This document shows positions 1 through 9,116 of a stretch of 64,000 nt of DNA, piece by piece (within the stretch, counting starts at the first letter, position 1; every line of letters begins with the position of its first letter). Position numbers and translations under genes: made by a program. Under the pieces are notes generated by a model that worked only from the letters and a program-made list of their open reading frames with translations, had not been told where the DNA came from and made no database searches. This stretch comes from Microbacteriaceae bacterium (GTDB lineage Bacteria > Actinomycetota > Actinomycetes > Actinomycetales > Microbacteriaceae). The stretch is taken from NCBI GenBank assembly GCA_947486475.1, contig CANKTR010000005.1, positions 1-64,000 on the forward strand, written 5' to 3'.

Positions 1-47
1 CCTCCGCCGTGACAGGGCGGCACGCTAACCAACTGCGCTACAGGGCC
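1..47 (-). tRNA. tRNA-Asp (GTC), cut by window edge
   Basis: On the minus strand the acceptor starts GGCCCTG, followed by a normal D arm and an anticodon loop CTGTCAC, giving GTC. The T arm and 3' acceptor half lie outside the window, so the end shown is the window edge. Confidence 0.9.
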
Positions 48-72
48 TTGCATATTGAATTGTAGACCTGCG

Positions 73-145
73 TGACCCCAACGGGATTCGAACCCGTGCT
101 ACTGCCGTGAAAGGGCAGCGTCCTAGGCCACTAAACGATGGGGCC
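73..145 (-). tRNA. tRNA-Glu (TTC)
   Basis: A complete 73-nt cloverleaf on the minus strand. The acceptor GGCCCCA pairs with TGGGGTC, the anticodon loop CTTTCAC gives TTC, and the T loop is GGTTCGAATCC. No CCA is encoded. It lies 25 bases upstream of tRNA-Asp in the same orientation, so the two are probably one transcript. Confidence 0.95.
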
Positions 146-252
146 GTGTCATGCATCCGAGGATGAGCAACAGACCTGAGTTTATGGGTTATTCGGTTCG
201 CACGCAAACCGCCCGTCGCTCGGCAATGTCAGGATTGCCGACATTCCGCGAT

Positions 253-258
253 TACCCT
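253..258 (+). promoter_or_regulatory. candidate -10 box for the first M23 peptidase
   Basis: TACCCT fits TANNNT. A transcript starting about 7 nt later would begin near 265 and leave a leader of about 28 nt with a G-rich ribosome site before the ATG at 293. Two interleaved 6-bp inverted repeats (222-227 with 234-239, and 225-230 with 240-245) lie just upstream and could bind a regulator, but such short repeats can arise by chance. Confidence 0.35.
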
Positions 259-292
259 GAAATGACCAGTGTTTTCAGCGGGGGTGATGGGT

Positions 293-1486
293 ATGCGCAG
301 AGGGTGGATCGGCCTCGGCGCTTTTGTTGTGAGCATTTCGCTGCTCATCAGCCCGCTCCCCTCGAAAGATCTCGCCTTCGCCGCCAACTACCCGTCGTGG
401 TCAGATGTTCTCGAGGCGCGAAACGATGTTGCGCTCAAAGAGGCGGCGATTGCCGAGCTCAAAAGCATCATCAAGGGGCTGGAGAAGAAGGTAGCGGCCG
501 CCATAGCCGAGACAGAACGCGCTGGAATGATTTACCAAGTTGCGCAACTGGCGTTCGACGAGGCGGCATACAAGGCTGACCAGTTGCAAGCCCAGGCCGA
601 CGAGGCGAAGAGCGACGCAGAGGCGTCGCGGATTCGGGCCGGCCAGTTCGTGTCGGAACTCGCGCGTGTTGGCAGCGTCAATATCTCGACGAGCCTCCTC
701 TCGAATCAGTCGGGCGCCGCCGACCTTCTCAGTCGCCTCGGTTTCGCCTCGATTATTGCGTCTCAGGCCGATGGGATTTATCAGGCGGCGATTCGCGATC
801 AGAATTCTGCGCAGTCATTGACCGACCAAGCAAAGGTTGCAAAGAAAGAGCGTGACGTACTTCGGGCCGAGGCGGAAGCCGCATTCGAGATTGCGCAGAC
901 CGCGGCGATTGCGGCTCAAACGGTGTTCCAAGAACAACAGGACCACCGGGCAACACTGCTGGCCCAGTTGGCGACCCTTGTCGAGGACAGACGGGCCACC
1001 GAGGAGGAATATCAAAAGGGCCTCGAAGAGAACGGTACCGCCGGCAGTAACCTTCCGCCAGGGGCGATTTCGTCAAAGGGTTGGGCTCGGCCTGCGGCGG
1101 GGTACATTTCGAGCGGCTTCGGATGGCGCGTTCACCCGATTTACCAGAGCGTCATGTTCCACTCGGGCACGGATCTTGCCGCTGGCTGCGGGGTGCCGAT
1201 TTACGCCGCACGCGGCGGCCAGATTATCTATGCCGCACCGCTCGGCACCTACGGCAACTTCATCCTGATTAACCACGGTGGCGGAATCTCGACCGGGTAC
1301 GCGCACATCGCGAACGGCAAAACCTTCGTCAAGATTGGTGAGCAGGTCTCAACCGGAACACATATCGCCGACGTCGGTTCGACCGGCGGTTCGACCGGAT
1401 GTCACTTGCACTTCGAAGTCCGCGAAAACGGAAAGGCAACCGACGCGGTTCCGTATATGCGGCGCATGGGAATCACGCTCGGATAA
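293..1486 (+). CDS. secreted coiled-coil M23 peptidase (peptidoglycan hydrolase)
   Basis: A 397-residue exported protein. It has an N-terminal hydrophobic segment (about residues 5-25, signal peptide or anchor), a long Ala/Glu-rich coiled coil (about 40-240) and a C-terminal M23 metallopeptidase domain. The zinc-site motifs are HSGTD near residue 288 and HLHFE near residue 370. The layout is that of EnvC/NlpD-like and actinobacterial murein hydrolases that cut peptide cross-links, or activate other hydrolases if they are degenerate; here the metal-site residues are present. The ATG at 293 follows GGGGGTGAT; in-frame starts at 269, 284 and 287 are possible. It abuts the stop of convergent ppa with no gap. 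Confidence 0.88.
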   Translation: MRRGWIGLGAFVVSISLLISPLPSKDLAFAANYPSWSDVLEARNDVALKEAAIAELKSIIKGLEKKVAAAIAETERAGMIYQVAQLAFDEAAYKADQLQAQADEAKSDAEASRIRAGQFVSELARVGSVNISTSLLSNQSGAADLLSRLGFASIIASQADGIYQAAIRDQNSAQSLTDQAKVAKKERDVLRAEAEAAFEIAQTAAIAAQTVFQEQQDHRATLLAQLATLVEDRRATEEEYQKGLEENGTAGSNLPPGAISSKGWARPAAGYISSGFGWRVHPIYQSVMFHSGTDLAAGCGVPIYAARGGQIIYAAPLGTYGNFILINHGGGISTGYAHIANGKTFVKIGEQVSTGTHIADVGSTGGSTGCHLHFEVRENGKATDAVPYMRRMGITLG

Positions 1487-1975
1487 TTAGTGGCCTGCGG
1501 CGAGGCGGGCGATGCCCTCTTCGACGATCGCTTCGGCTTCGGCGCGACCCTGCCAGCCCTCGGTCTTGACCCACTTGTTGGGCTCAAGATCCTTGTAGTG
1601 CTCGAAGAAGTGCTCGATCTCTTTCTTCGTGAATTCGGGGATGTCAGCGAGGTCCTGGATGTGTGCCCAGCGCACGTCCTTTTCGAGAACCGCGATGACT
1701 TTTGCGTCGCTTCCGCCGTCGTCGGTCATGTTGAACACGGCGACGGGGCGAACGTTGAGCCCGACACCGGGGTACAGCGGGTAGTCAAGGAGGACGAGCA
1801 CGTCGACGGGGTCACCGTCGAGGCCGAGCGTGTTCTCGAAGTATCCGTAATCGGTCGGGTAGACGAAGGTCGTGAACAGCACGCGATCGAGGTACACGCG
1901 ACCGGTTTCGTGGTCAACCTCGTACTTGTTTCGGCTTCCCTTGGGGATTTCGATAACGGCGGGGTATCCGGCCAT
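1487..1975 (-). CDS. ppa: inorganic pyrophosphatase, family I
   Basis: A 162-residue soluble family I pyrophosphatase that hydrolyses PPi to phosphate and so pulls biosynthetic reactions forward. It has the signature DGDPVDVLV near residue 53, the KGSRNKYE stretch near residue 12 and the conserved YPTDYGY segment. Length is normal for a bacterial hexameric enzyme. The start ATG is preceded by a good ribosome site (GAGGAGA), so this gene is leadered. It is divergent from tilS and tail-to-tail with the M23 peptidase. Confidence 0.97.
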   Translation of the reverse strand: MAGYPAVIEIPKGSRNKYEVDHETGRVYLDRVLFTTFVYPTDYGYFENTLGLDGDPVDVLVLLDYPLYPGVGLNVRPVAVFNMTDDGGSDAKVIAVLEKDVRWAHIQDLADIPEFTKKEIEHFFEHYKDLEPNKWVKTEGWQGRAEAEAIVEEGIARLAAGH

Positions 1976-2006
1976 GATGTCTCCTCGTGTCTCAACGGTT
2001 CTCGGA

Positions 2007-2012
2007 TAACCT
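2007..2012 (+). promoter_or_regulatory. leaderless -10 box of tilS
   Basis: TAACCT is followed by exactly 6 nt and the GTG start at 2019. No ribosome site is present, so transcription probably starts at the start codon. Confidence 0.55.
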
Positions 2013-2018
2013 TACCGA

Positions 2019-3020
2019 GTGACCGATATCAACGGCGAGCGGCGGGGCAGGTTGTCCCCTGCCGCCGCCGAGGTCCGATTGGCGGTCTCGGAGTTTTTCG
2101 ACCGTCACCCCGTTACGGATGACTCCCTCGTCCTCGTTGCACTGAGCGGCGGAGCGGATTCTCTGGCGCTCGCGGCGGCAACTCGATTCGTCGCTGCAAA
2201 ACGCGGGCTCCGCGCCGGCGCTGTCATCGTTGATCACGGGCTTCAACCGGGAAGCGCCGAACTCGCGGTCTCGGTATCGGAAAAGGCGATGTCACTCGGG
2301 CTCTATCCGGTCGAGGTGGTCCACATCGTCGTGGGAACCGAAGGCGGTCCCGAGGCAGCCGCTCGCGACGCACGATACGCTGCCTTGCGCGCCGCCACCG
2401 AACGTCACGGCGCTGCCGTCGTTCTGACGGGTCACACCCGAAACGACCAGGCCGAAACGGTCCTGCTTGGACTGGCGAGGGGGAGCGGCCCCGGCAGCCT
2501 TCGCGGCATGGCGGAACTCGACGGACTTATCGGCCGACCGTTTCTCGACGTCACGCGCGAGGTGACGCGCGCAGCGTCCCTCGCCGAGGGGCTCGAGCCC
2601 TGGGATGACCCACACAACGTCGACGAGCGCTTTTCGCGAGTCCGGGTCCGGCACTCCGTTCTCCCGGTCCTCGAAACCGAACTCGGCCCGGGAATCGTTG
2701 ATGCCCTTGCCCGAACGGCCGACCTCGTTCGCGACGACGATGACGCGCTGGACCTTCTCGCCGCGGGGATGGCGCATCAGGTTCTCGCGACCGACCCCGT
2801 CTCGTTCGCCGCGGAGGATGTCGCGAATCGGCCGCGGGCGCTGCGAACCCGAATCATACGAATTGCCGCGAGTCGGGCCTGGGGCACGACCATCACCCAC
2901 GTCCAAACTCGTGCCATCGATGCCCTTTTGACCGACTGGCACGGGCAGGGAACGGTTGATGTCACCGGCGGTAGTGTGGTCAGACACGATGGTCGAATCC
3001 GATTCGACCCCGCCAGTTAG
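2019..3020 (+). CDS. tilS: tRNA(Ile)-lysidine synthase
   Basis: A 333-residue PP-loop ATPase that puts lysine on the wobble cytidine of tRNA-Ile(CAU), changing both its codon reading and its charging. The PP-loop SGGADS is near residue 45, and GHTRNDQAETVLLGLARG, typical of TilS, is near residue 138. The C-terminal part is short, as in many actinobacteria. It starts at GTG 2019 behind a -10 box and no ribosome site. It is 6 nt upstream of hpt, the usual tilS-hpt-ftsH order. Confidence 0.95.
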   Translation: MTDINGERRGRLSPAAAEVRLAVSEFFDRHPVTDDSLVLVALSGGADSLALAAATRFVAAKRGLRAGAVIVDHGLQPGSAELAVSVSEKAMSLGLYPVEVVHIVVGTEGGPEAAARDARYAALRAATERHGAAVVLTGHTRNDQAETVLLGLARGSGPGSLRGMAELDGLIGRPFLDVTREVTRAASLAEGLEPWDDPHNVDERFSRVRVRHSVLPVLETELGPGIVDALARTADLVRDDDDALDLLAAGMAHQVLATDPVSFAAEDVANRPRALRTRIIRIAASRAWGTTITHVQTRAIDALLTDWHGQGTVDVTGGSVVRHDGRIRFDPAS

Positions 3021-3026
3021 GACGAC

Positions 3027-3587
3027 ATGCGGTACGACGACGTTTCCGACCAACTCGACGAGATCCTCGTTACCGAGGAACAACTTCTTGTGCGAATCAC
3101 CGAGCTTGCCCTCGAGATCGAGCGCGACTACGCCGGTAAAGACCTTTTGCTCGTCGGCGTCCTCAAGGGCGCGGTCATGGTGATGAGCGACCTGTCGCGT
3201 GCGCTGACGATTCCCATCACGATGGACTGGATGGCGGTGTCGTCCTACGGACACGGAACGACCTCGAGCGGCGTGGTGCGAATCCTCAAAGACCTCGACA
3301 CCGACATCGCCGACCGGAACGTCCTCCTTGTCGAGGACATCATTGACACCGGTCTGACGCTGTCGTGGTTGCGTGACAACCTGATGTCTCGTGGTGCTGC
3401 GAGTGTCAAGATTTTTGCGGCTCTTCGCAAACCCGACGCGGTCAAGGTCGACATCCATGCCGACTACCTCGGATTCGACATTCCCAACAAATTCGTCGTC
3501 GGCTACGGACTCGACTATGCCGAGAACTTTCGGCACCTTCGTGACGTCGCTGTGTTGTCTCCGAGCGTGTACGCCGAAAGCGAATAG
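3027..3587 (+). CDS. hpt: hypoxanthine phosphoribosyltransferase
   Basis: A 186-residue purine-salvage enzyme making IMP (and usually GMP) from the free base and PRPP. The PRPP-binding signature VLLVEDIIDTGLTL lies near residue 95, and GVLKGAVMVMSDLSRAL near residue 45 matches the HGPRT fold. It follows tilS by 6 nt and is probably cotranscribed with it. Confidence 0.96.
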   Translation: MRYDDVSDQLDEILVTEEQLLVRITELALEIERDYAGKDLLLVGVLKGAVMVMSDLSRALTIPITMDWMAVSSYGHGTTSSGVVRILKDLDTDIADRNVLLVEDIIDTGLTLSWLRDNLMSRGAASVKIFAALRKPDAVKVDIHADYLGFDIPNKFVVGYGLDYAENFRHLRDVAVLSPSVYAESE

Positions 3588-3597
3588 CCCCGATGTG

Positions 3598-3629
3598 ACG
3601 TCGTGCCAGCGGGTACGCTGGCAAGACGT
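3598..3629. promoter_or_regulatory. strong hairpin between hpt and ftsH
   Basis: TGCCAGCG (3604-3611), loop GGTA, CGCTGGCA (3616-3623) form a perfect 8-bp stem. A further ACGTC/GACGT pair extends it beyond one mismatch. No T-run follows, so it is not a classical terminator. A TACGCT (3614-3619) inside the loop side could be the -10 box of ftsH, which would place the hairpin across the promoter. Confidence 0.5.
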
Positions 3630-3655
3630 GTTGTAGAACAGGAGCAAGGCGCCGA

Positions 3656-5665
3656 ATGAAGAATTTTCTCAAAGGTCCGTGGCTGTATATCGCCGCCGGT
3701 CTGTTGGTTGTGTGGGTGGGCTTTTCATTCCTCACTACCGTCAATTACGCTCCCGTCTCGACCAAGGAGGGCCTGGCCTTCCTCGCCGACGGCAAGGTTA
3801 AAGAAGTCACCATCACCGACTTCGAACAGCGCGTTGACCTCACGCTGAAAACCGCCGACACGGAATTCGGCGAAACCGTCCAGTTCTATTACGTTGCGCC
3901 GCGCGGAGCCGAGGTCATCCGCGCCATCACCACCGCCAACCCCGAGAAATTCACTGACGCGGTTCCCAAGGAATCATGGTTCATGTCGATTCTCGGGTTC
4001 GTCATCCCGTTCCTCATCATCGGTCTCGCGTTCTGGTTCATCTCATCCAATGCGGGCGGTGCTCGCGGAGCCATGCAGTTCGGCCGTTCCCGCGCCAAGC
4101 TGTTCAACAAGGAATCCCCGCAAGTGTCGTTCGAGGATGTCGCCGGCGCGGACGAAGCGATCGAAGAACTTCACGAGATCAAAGAATTCCTGCAGAACGC
4201 GGAAAAATTCGAAAAGGTCGGAGCCCGTATCCCCAAGGGAGTGCTGTTGTACGGCCCTCCTGGAACGGGTAAGACTCTGCTCGCACGTGCCGTTGCTGGC
4301 GAGGCATCGGTTCCGTTTTATTCGATTTCCGGTTCGGACTTCGTCGAAATGTTTGTGGGTGTCGGCGCGAGCCGCGTTCGCGACCTGTTCGACATCGCGA
4401 AACAGAACGCGCCCGCCATCATTTTCATTGACGAGATCGACGCTGTCGGTCGACACCGTGGCGCGGGAATGGGCGGCGGTCACGACGAGCGCGAACAGAC
4501 CCTGAACCAACTCCTCGTCGAGATGGACGGCTTCGAGCCAGGCGAAAACGTCATCATGATCGCCGCGACCAACCGCCCCGACATCCTTGACCCCGCGCTT
4601 CTGCGTCCCGGCCGATTCGATCGCCAGATTCAAGTGGACGCCCCCGATTCGAAGGGTCGCGCCAAGATTCTCGCGGTGCATTCGAAAGACAAGCCAATGG
4701 CGAAGAACGTCGACCTCGAGGCGCTCGCGCGCAAGACGCCCGGATACACCGGTGCCGACCTCGCGAACGTCATCAACGAAGCGGCGCTTCTGACGGCTCG
4801 ACAGGGCAAGAGCGAATTGACGAACGAGACCCTCGACGAAGCCGTCGACCGCGTCATGGCCGGACCTCAGAAGCGGTCGCGAATCATGAAGGACAAAGAA
4901 CGCCTCATCACCGCGTATCACGAGGGTGGTCACGCTCTGGCGGCGGCCGCGATGCGTCAGACCGACCCCGTGACAAAAGTCACAATTCTTCCCCGTGGGC
5001 GAGCCCTCGGTTACACGATGGTTATGCCCCTTGACGACAAGTATTCGATCACTCGCAACGAACTGCTCGACCAGTTGGCGTACGCCATGGGCGGTCGGGT
5101 TGCGGAAGAAATCGTTTTCCAGGACCCGACAACGGGCGCCTCGAATGACATCGAAAAAGCGACGGGAATCGCGCGCCGCATGGTCACCGAGTTTGGAATG
5201 TCGAACGTGGTTGGGTCCGTGAAGTTGGGTTCGGGCTCTGGCGAGATGTTCCTCGGTCGAGACGTCGGACACCAGCGCGATTACAGCGACGGCGTCGCCG
5301 AACGGGTTGACACCGAGGTTCGTGCGCTGATTGACAATGCCCGTGACGAGGCGTGGACGGTGCTCACGGCCAACCGCGCGATTCTCGACCAACTCGCGAA
5401 GGAATTGCTCGAGAAGGAAACGCTGGACCACAACCAGCTCGCGACAATGTTTGCCAAGGTCAAGAAGCTTCCCGCTCGTCCCGTGTGGAAGTCGAACCCC
5501 AAGCGACCCGTTTCGACAAAGGGTCCGATTAAGGTTCCCGCGCGCATCTCGCTCGATGCAGACGTGAAGCCCGCTGCGAAAGCGAAGCCCGCCGCTAAAG
5601 TCAAGCCTGCAGTCACACCCGCAGCTACGCCCGCGGTCAAGCGGACGAAGCCGGCCGCGAAGTAG
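3656..5665 (+). CDS. ftsH: ATP-dependent zinc metalloprotease FtsH
   Basis: A 669-residue membrane AAA+ protease that degrades misassembled membrane proteins and some regulators. There are two transmembrane segments (about residues 8-28 and 105-128), Walker A GPPGTGKT near 199, Walker B IIFIDEID near 258, an SRH region, and the zinc site HEGGH near 421. The tail after residue about 610 is Ala/Pro/Lys-rich and low in complexity, a common actinobacterial extension. A ribosome site (AGGAG) lies upstream of the ATG. folE follows after 4 bases, a conserved actinobacterial arrangement. Confidence 0.98.
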   Translation: MKNFLKGPWLYIAAGLLVVWVGFSFLTTVNYAPVSTKEGLAFLADGKVKEVTITDFEQRVDLTLKTADTEFGETVQFYYVAPRGAEVIRAITTANPEKFTDAVPKESWFMSILGFVIPFLIIGLAFWFISSNAGGARGAMQFGRSRAKLFNKESPQVSFEDVAGADEAIEELHEIKEFLQNAEKFEKVGARIPKGVLLYGPPGTGKTLLARAVAGEASVPFYSISGSDFVEMFVGVGASRVRDLFDIAKQNAPAIIFIDEIDAVGRHRGAGMGGGHDEREQTLNQLLVEMDGFEPGENVIMIAATNRPDILDPALLRPGRFDRQIQVDAPDSKGRAKILAVHSKDKPMAKNVDLEALARKTPGYTGADLANVINEAALLTARQGKSELTNETLDEAVDRVMAGPQKRSRIMKDKERLITAYHEGGHALAAAAMRQTDPVTKVTILPRGRALGYTMVMPLDDKYSITRNELLDQLAYAMGGRVAEEIVFQDPTTGASNDIEKATGIARRMVTEFGMSNVVGSVKLGSGSGEMFLGRDVGHQRDYSDGVAERVDTEVRALIDNARDEAWTVLTANRAILDQLAKELLEKETLDHNQLATMFAKVKKLPARPVWKSNPKRPVSTKGPIKVPARISLDADVKPAAKAKPAAKVKPAVTPAATPAVKRTKPAAK

Positions 5666-5669
5666 TTTC

Positions 5670-6245
5670 ATGGCCATCGATCGGGACCGCATCGCCGCGG
5701 CTGTGAGGGAAATCCTCGCAGCTATCGGTGAGGACCCGTCGCGTGACGGGTTGCGCGAAACTCCCGTCCGGGTCGCCGACGCGATGGCGGAACTGTATGC
5801 GGGCGTTGGTGCCGATGCGACCGAGGGCTTGCGCGATTCGGCGTCGACCGCTGATGTCGTGTCGAACGACCCCGTCATCGTCCGCGACCTCGCGTTCCGC
5901 TCGATGTGTGAACACCACCTGCTGCCGTTTCACGGTGTTGCCCACATCGCGTATGAGCCAACCGACATCGTGGTTGGTCTCGGGCGCTTGGCGCGGGTGC
6001 TCGAGACGATTTCGTCGAGGCCCCAGGTCCAGGAGCGAATCGGCATAGAGGTCTGTAACGCGCTAACGACCGGCGTCGGAGCAAGCGGCGTGCTCGTGGT
6101 TCTTGACGCCCGCCACGAGTGTGTGTCTGCGCGAGGCGCAAAGCAGACCGACGCGTCGGCCGTCACCGTCACCGCGACGGGAAGCTTCGCGGTCGAACCG
6201 AGCCGCTCAGCTCTCCTCACTCTGATCGGCCGGGGAGATGGCTAA
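5670..6245 (+). CDS. folE: GTP cyclohydrolase I
   Basis: A 191-residue enzyme for the first step of tetrahydrofolate synthesis, GTP to 7,8-dihydroneopterin triphosphate. MCEHHLLPF near residue 75 carries the zinc-binding Cys and catalytic His, and the second zinc Cys is in DARHECVSARG. It starts the folE-folP-folB-folK operon and overlaps folP by 8 nt, which suggests translational coupling. Confidence 0.97.
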   Translation: MAIDRDRIAAAVREILAAIGEDPSRDGLRETPVRVADAMAELYAGVGADATEGLRDSASTADVVSNDPVIVRDLAFRSMCEHHLLPFHGVAHIAYEPTDIVVGLGRLARVLETISSRPQVQERIGIEVCNALTTGVGASGVLVVLDARHECVSARGAKQTDASAVTVTATGSFAVEPSRSALLTLIGRGDG

Positions 6246-7038
6246 CCGTCCCCTCGTTTTCGGTGTCCTGAACGTGACACCTGATTCGTTCAGCGATGGA
6301 GGGCTGTGGGATTCGCCCGACACTGCGATCGAGCACGCGCGCGCGATGGCGGCGGACGGCGCCGATGTCATCGATGTCGGCGGAGAGTCGACTCGCCCAG
6401 GGGCTGCTCGAATCGACGAAGCCGAAGAACGCCGACGAGTCGAACCCGTGATTCGCGCACTTGTGGCCGACGGCATTTCGGTGTCACTCGACACGATGCG
6501 AGCCGAGACCGCGCGACTCGGAATCGACCTCGGCGTCGACTACATCAACGATGTGTCGGGTGGGCTCTCTGACCCCGCGATGCTCGGCGTGGTCGCCGGT
6601 AGCGCCGTGACGTACATCGCGATGCACTGGCGAGGCGAAAGCGACGTCATGGACGAGAACGCCACATACGGCGATGTCACCCGTGATGTGCTCGCGGAGT
6701 TACGCGCGCGAATCGACGTGGCGCAGGGCGCTGGGGTTGCCCCTGGAAAACTGTGGATTGATCCGGGCCTCGGGTTCGCCAAAACCGCCGACCACAACTG
6801 GCAACTTTTGAGGGACCTCAACCAGTTCGTTGCACTGGGCTATCCGGTTCTCGTCGGAGCGTCGCGCAAGCGGTTTCTCAGTCGATTCGGAGAATCCCCG
6901 GCCGATCGCGATCAGGCGACCGCGATCATCAGTGTGTTGGCCGCCGAGGCGGGTGTGGCCGCGGTTCGTGTTCACGACGTCGCCCGAACAGCCGAGGCCC
7001 TTCGCGTTCGAAAATCCTGGTGGGGAGGCGCCGCATGA
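6238..7038 (+). CDS. folP: dihydropteroate synthase
   Basis: A 266-residue TIM-barrel enzyme joining p-aminobenzoate to dihydropterin diphosphate, the sulfonamide target. FGVLNVTPDSFSDGG near residue 9 and DVGGESTRPGA near residue 44 are the two family signatures, and GASRKRFL near residue 207 binds substrate phosphate. The start overlaps folE and the stop overlaps the folB start (ATGA). Confidence 0.97.
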   Translation: MANRPLVFGVLNVTPDSFSDGGLWDSPDTAIEHARAMAADGADVIDVGGESTRPGAARIDEAEERRRVEPVIRALVADGISVSLDTMRAETARLGIDLGVDYINDVSGGLSDPAMLGVVAGSAVTYIAMHWRGESDVMDENATYGDVTRDVLAELRARIDVAQGAGVAPGKLWIDPGLGFAKTADHNWQLLRDLNQFVALGYPVLVGASRKRFLSRFGESPADRDQATAIISVLAAEAGVAAVRVHDVARTAEALRVRKSWWGGAA

Positions 7039-7388
7039 CCGACGAGATTCGCCTGCGCGGGCTCCGGGCCTTCGCGCACCACGGCGTGTTCGCCGACGAG
7101 CGCGCCAATGGCCAAGAATTCATCATCGACGTCGACGCGCGCGTTGCACTGGCGGGTCTGGGCGACGACATCGCGCAGACGATTCATTACGGTGAACTCG
7201 CGGTCGCCATCGTCGAGGCGGTCGAGAGCGACCCGGTCGACCTCATCGAAACCGTCGCCGAGCGCGTCGTGAACATCGTTCTGGGGTTTGGTGCGCTTTC
7301 CACCCGGGTCGAAGTTCACAAGCCCAGTGCGCCGATTACCGTCCCGTTCGACGACGTGTCCGTCGTGATTGAACGGATGCGCCCATGA
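7035..7388 (+). CDS. folB: dihydroneopterin aldolase
   Basis: A 117-residue enzyme cleaving dihydroneopterin to 6-hydroxymethyl-dihydropterin. The start LRGLRAFAHHGVFADER is typical of the family, and the conserved Lys lies in VEVHKPSAPI near the C-terminus. I chose the ATG at 7035, which overlaps the folP stop, over an in-frame start at 7020. The stop overlaps folK. Confidence 0.95.
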   Translation: MTDEIRLRGLRAFAHHGVFADERANGQEFIIDVDARVALAGLGDDIAQTIHYGELAVAIVEAVESDPVDLIETVAERVVNIVLGFGALSTRVEVHKPSAPITVPFDDVSVVIERMRP

Positions 7389-7852
7389 CCCGCGCTGTCA
7401 TCGCGATGGGGGCGAACCTGGGGAACCGTGGAGAGACAATCGGGGCCGCGATCGAACGATTGGGGGCGACCGAGGGTATTGACGTGGTCGCGGTGTCTGA
7501 CCTCGTTGAGACCATCGCGATTCGACCGGACGGGCCCGACGACACCCACCCGAACTATCTCAACGGTGTCGCGATTGTCGACACAACACTGTCCGCCGCG
7601 GGTCTTCTCACGGTTCTGCACGCGATCGAAGACGACCACGGGCGGACTCGCACCGAACGTTGGGGTGACCGGACAATCGACCTCGACCTCATCGTGTTCG
7701 GCGACCTGATCGAAGACGGCAACCTCGTCATCCCGCACCCACGCGCCCACGAGCGCTCGTTCGTTCTGGGGCCGTGGCTGAGCCTCGACCCCGACGCGTC
7801 AATCCCCGGGCGAGGACCCGCAAGCGCCCTACTCGCGGCGGTGCTCGCGTGA
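7385..7852 (+). CDS. folK: 2-amino-4-hydroxy-6-hydroxymethyldihydropteridine diphosphokinase
   Basis: A 155-residue kinase transferring diphosphate to 6-hydroxymethyl-dihydropterin, giving the FolP substrate. It starts AVIAMGANLGNRG, and the signature WGDRTIDLDLIVFGD is near residue 97. It overlaps folB and the following membrane protein by 4 nt each. Confidence 0.96.
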   Translation: MTRAVIAMGANLGNRGETIGAAIERLGATEGIDVVAVSDLVETIAIRPDGPDDTHPNYLNGVAIVDTTLSAAGLLTVLHAIEDDHGRTRTERWGDRTIDLDLIVFGDLIEDGNLVIPHPRAHERSFVLGPWLSLDPDASIPGRGPASALLAAVLA

Positions 7853-8304
7853 AAAAGACGAATCCGCTGTTCCTCGTCGGGCTCACTCCGTTTGCGTTTG
7901 GCGTCGGGTTCGCGCTCGACTGGCTGCTCGTCAGCTCCGGTCGAACCGCTATCCCGGTTCCGTGGACGCTGTCGATCTGTCTCGTCCTCATCGGCATCGC
8001 GGTTCTCGCGCTCGGTGCGCGCGTTCGCTGGGCGGTGAAACCCGTCAAGGGCCGCCGCATCGATCCCATCACCGCGGTGACAATCGTGCAGTTGGCGAAG
8101 GCTTCGGGGGTAGGCGGAACTCTCTTGTTCGGCACGACCGTCGGCTTTCTCGCCTTCTCGACATCGCGGCCCGTTGTCGTCGACGCAGTCATTCCGTCGA
8201 ACATTGGCGGTGTCGTCGCGTCACTCGTGCTCGTTATTGCGGCGCTTGTCGCCGAGTGGTGGTGTGTGTTACCCCCACAGGACCCGGACGGAGAACCCGC
8301 ATGA
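7849..8304 (+). CDS. DUF3180-family membrane protein
   Basis: A 151-residue integral membrane protein with four hydrophobic segments (about residues 7-27, 38-58, 88-110, 118-138). It matches the DUF3180 family that sits after folK in many actinobacteria; no function is known. The GTG at 7849 overlaps the folK stop. A conserved-looking loop VKGRRIDPITAVTIVQLAKASG precedes the third segment. Confidence 0.85.
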   Translation: MKKTNPLFLVGLTPFAFGVGFALDWLLVSSGRTAIPVPWTLSICLVLIGIAVLALGARVRWAVKPVKGRRIDPITAVTIVQLAKASGVGGTLLFGTTVGFLAFSTSRPVVVDAVIPSNIGGVVASLVLVIAALVAEWWCVLPPQDPDGEPA

Positions 8305-9038
8305 TGACGCCAGGTCGACTCGAGGTCGGACTCGTCGGGACCGCGCCGGAACTTGCGATCATGGGACTCGCCCTCGCCGGCGCCGGACATTTCCCGTGGA
8401 CCATCACCGAGCCCGCCCCGGCCGACCGCGAACGGGTCGTCTCGTTGTTGCGCGGCGTGTCAATTCAATCGCCCGCGGAGGTCGTCGCAGCCACCCAGTT
8501 GATCATTATCGGGGCGGGTGAGGGCGAGACGGTCGCCGAGATTGTCGAGTCGCTCGCCGACGCCTGGAAGCCCGGACAAATCGTTCTGCACACCTCGGCC
8601 GAATTCGGGATTGATGTGCTCGAAGCCGCTACGCGAAAGGGTGCGATTCCGCTCGCCATTCATCCGGTTCTGACTTTCACGGGAACATCGCTCGATTTAC
8701 ACCGCATGAAGGACGCGTATTTCGCGGTCACGGCACCCGCGGTGGCTCTACCCATCGCCCAAGCCTTGGTCGTCGAAATGGGGGGCGAACCGTTCGTCAT
8801 CGAGGAAGACGACCGCGCAGCGTACGCCGATGCGATTGCGACGGTCGCCGAGTTCTCGCGAGCGATCGTCGACCAGTCGACGTTCCGCCTTCACGAAATC
8901 GGGGTCGAACACCCCGGAGCCGTTCTGCGGGCACTCGCGCACTCCGCGGTCGAAGAGGCGCTGCGGGCATCGTCGGACGGAGCAATCGACCCGATCGGCC
9001 GTTGGCTCGACGACACCGCGGCTGACGACGAAGACTGA
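8301..9038 (+). CDS. DUF2520-type Rossmann-fold dehydrogenase-like protein
   Basis: A 245-residue protein with an N-terminal Rossmann-like beta-alpha-beta (VGLVGTAPELAIMGLALAG) and an all-helical C-terminal half, resembling the Rossmann-like/DUF2520 proteins encoded between folK and panC in many actinobacteria. The first glycine motif is imperfect (GTAPE instead of GxGxxG), so NAD(P) binding is uncertain. The ATG at 8301 overlaps the DUF3180 stop. No panC follows; lysS comes next with its own promoter. Confidence 0.7.
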   Translation: MMTPGRLEVGLVGTAPELAIMGLALAGAGHFPWTITEPAPADRERVVSLLRGVSIQSPAEVVAATQLIIIGAGEGETVAEIVESLADAWKPGQIVLHTSAEFGIDVLEAATRKGAIPLAIHPVLTFTGTSLDLHRMKDAYFAVTAPAVALPIAQALVVEMGGEPFVIEEDDRAAYADAIATVAEFSRAIVDQSTFRLHEIGVEHPGAVLRALAHSAVEEALRASSDGAIDPIGRWLDDTAADDED

Positions 9039-9087
9039 GTCCGAACGCGGCTCGACGAACCTGCCAATCGGCAGAGCGCCTGAACGG

Positions 9088-9093
9088 TAACCT
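9088..9093 (+). promoter_or_regulatory. -10 box of lysS
   Basis: TAACCT would start transcription near 9100 and leave a leader of about 17 nt with the ribosome site AGAAGGGG before the ATG at 9117. A small hairpin CTGCC-AATC-GGCAG (9061-9074) lies just upstream. Confidence 0.45.
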
Positions 9094-9116
9094 TGACAGG
9101 TACCAGAAGGGGCGCC

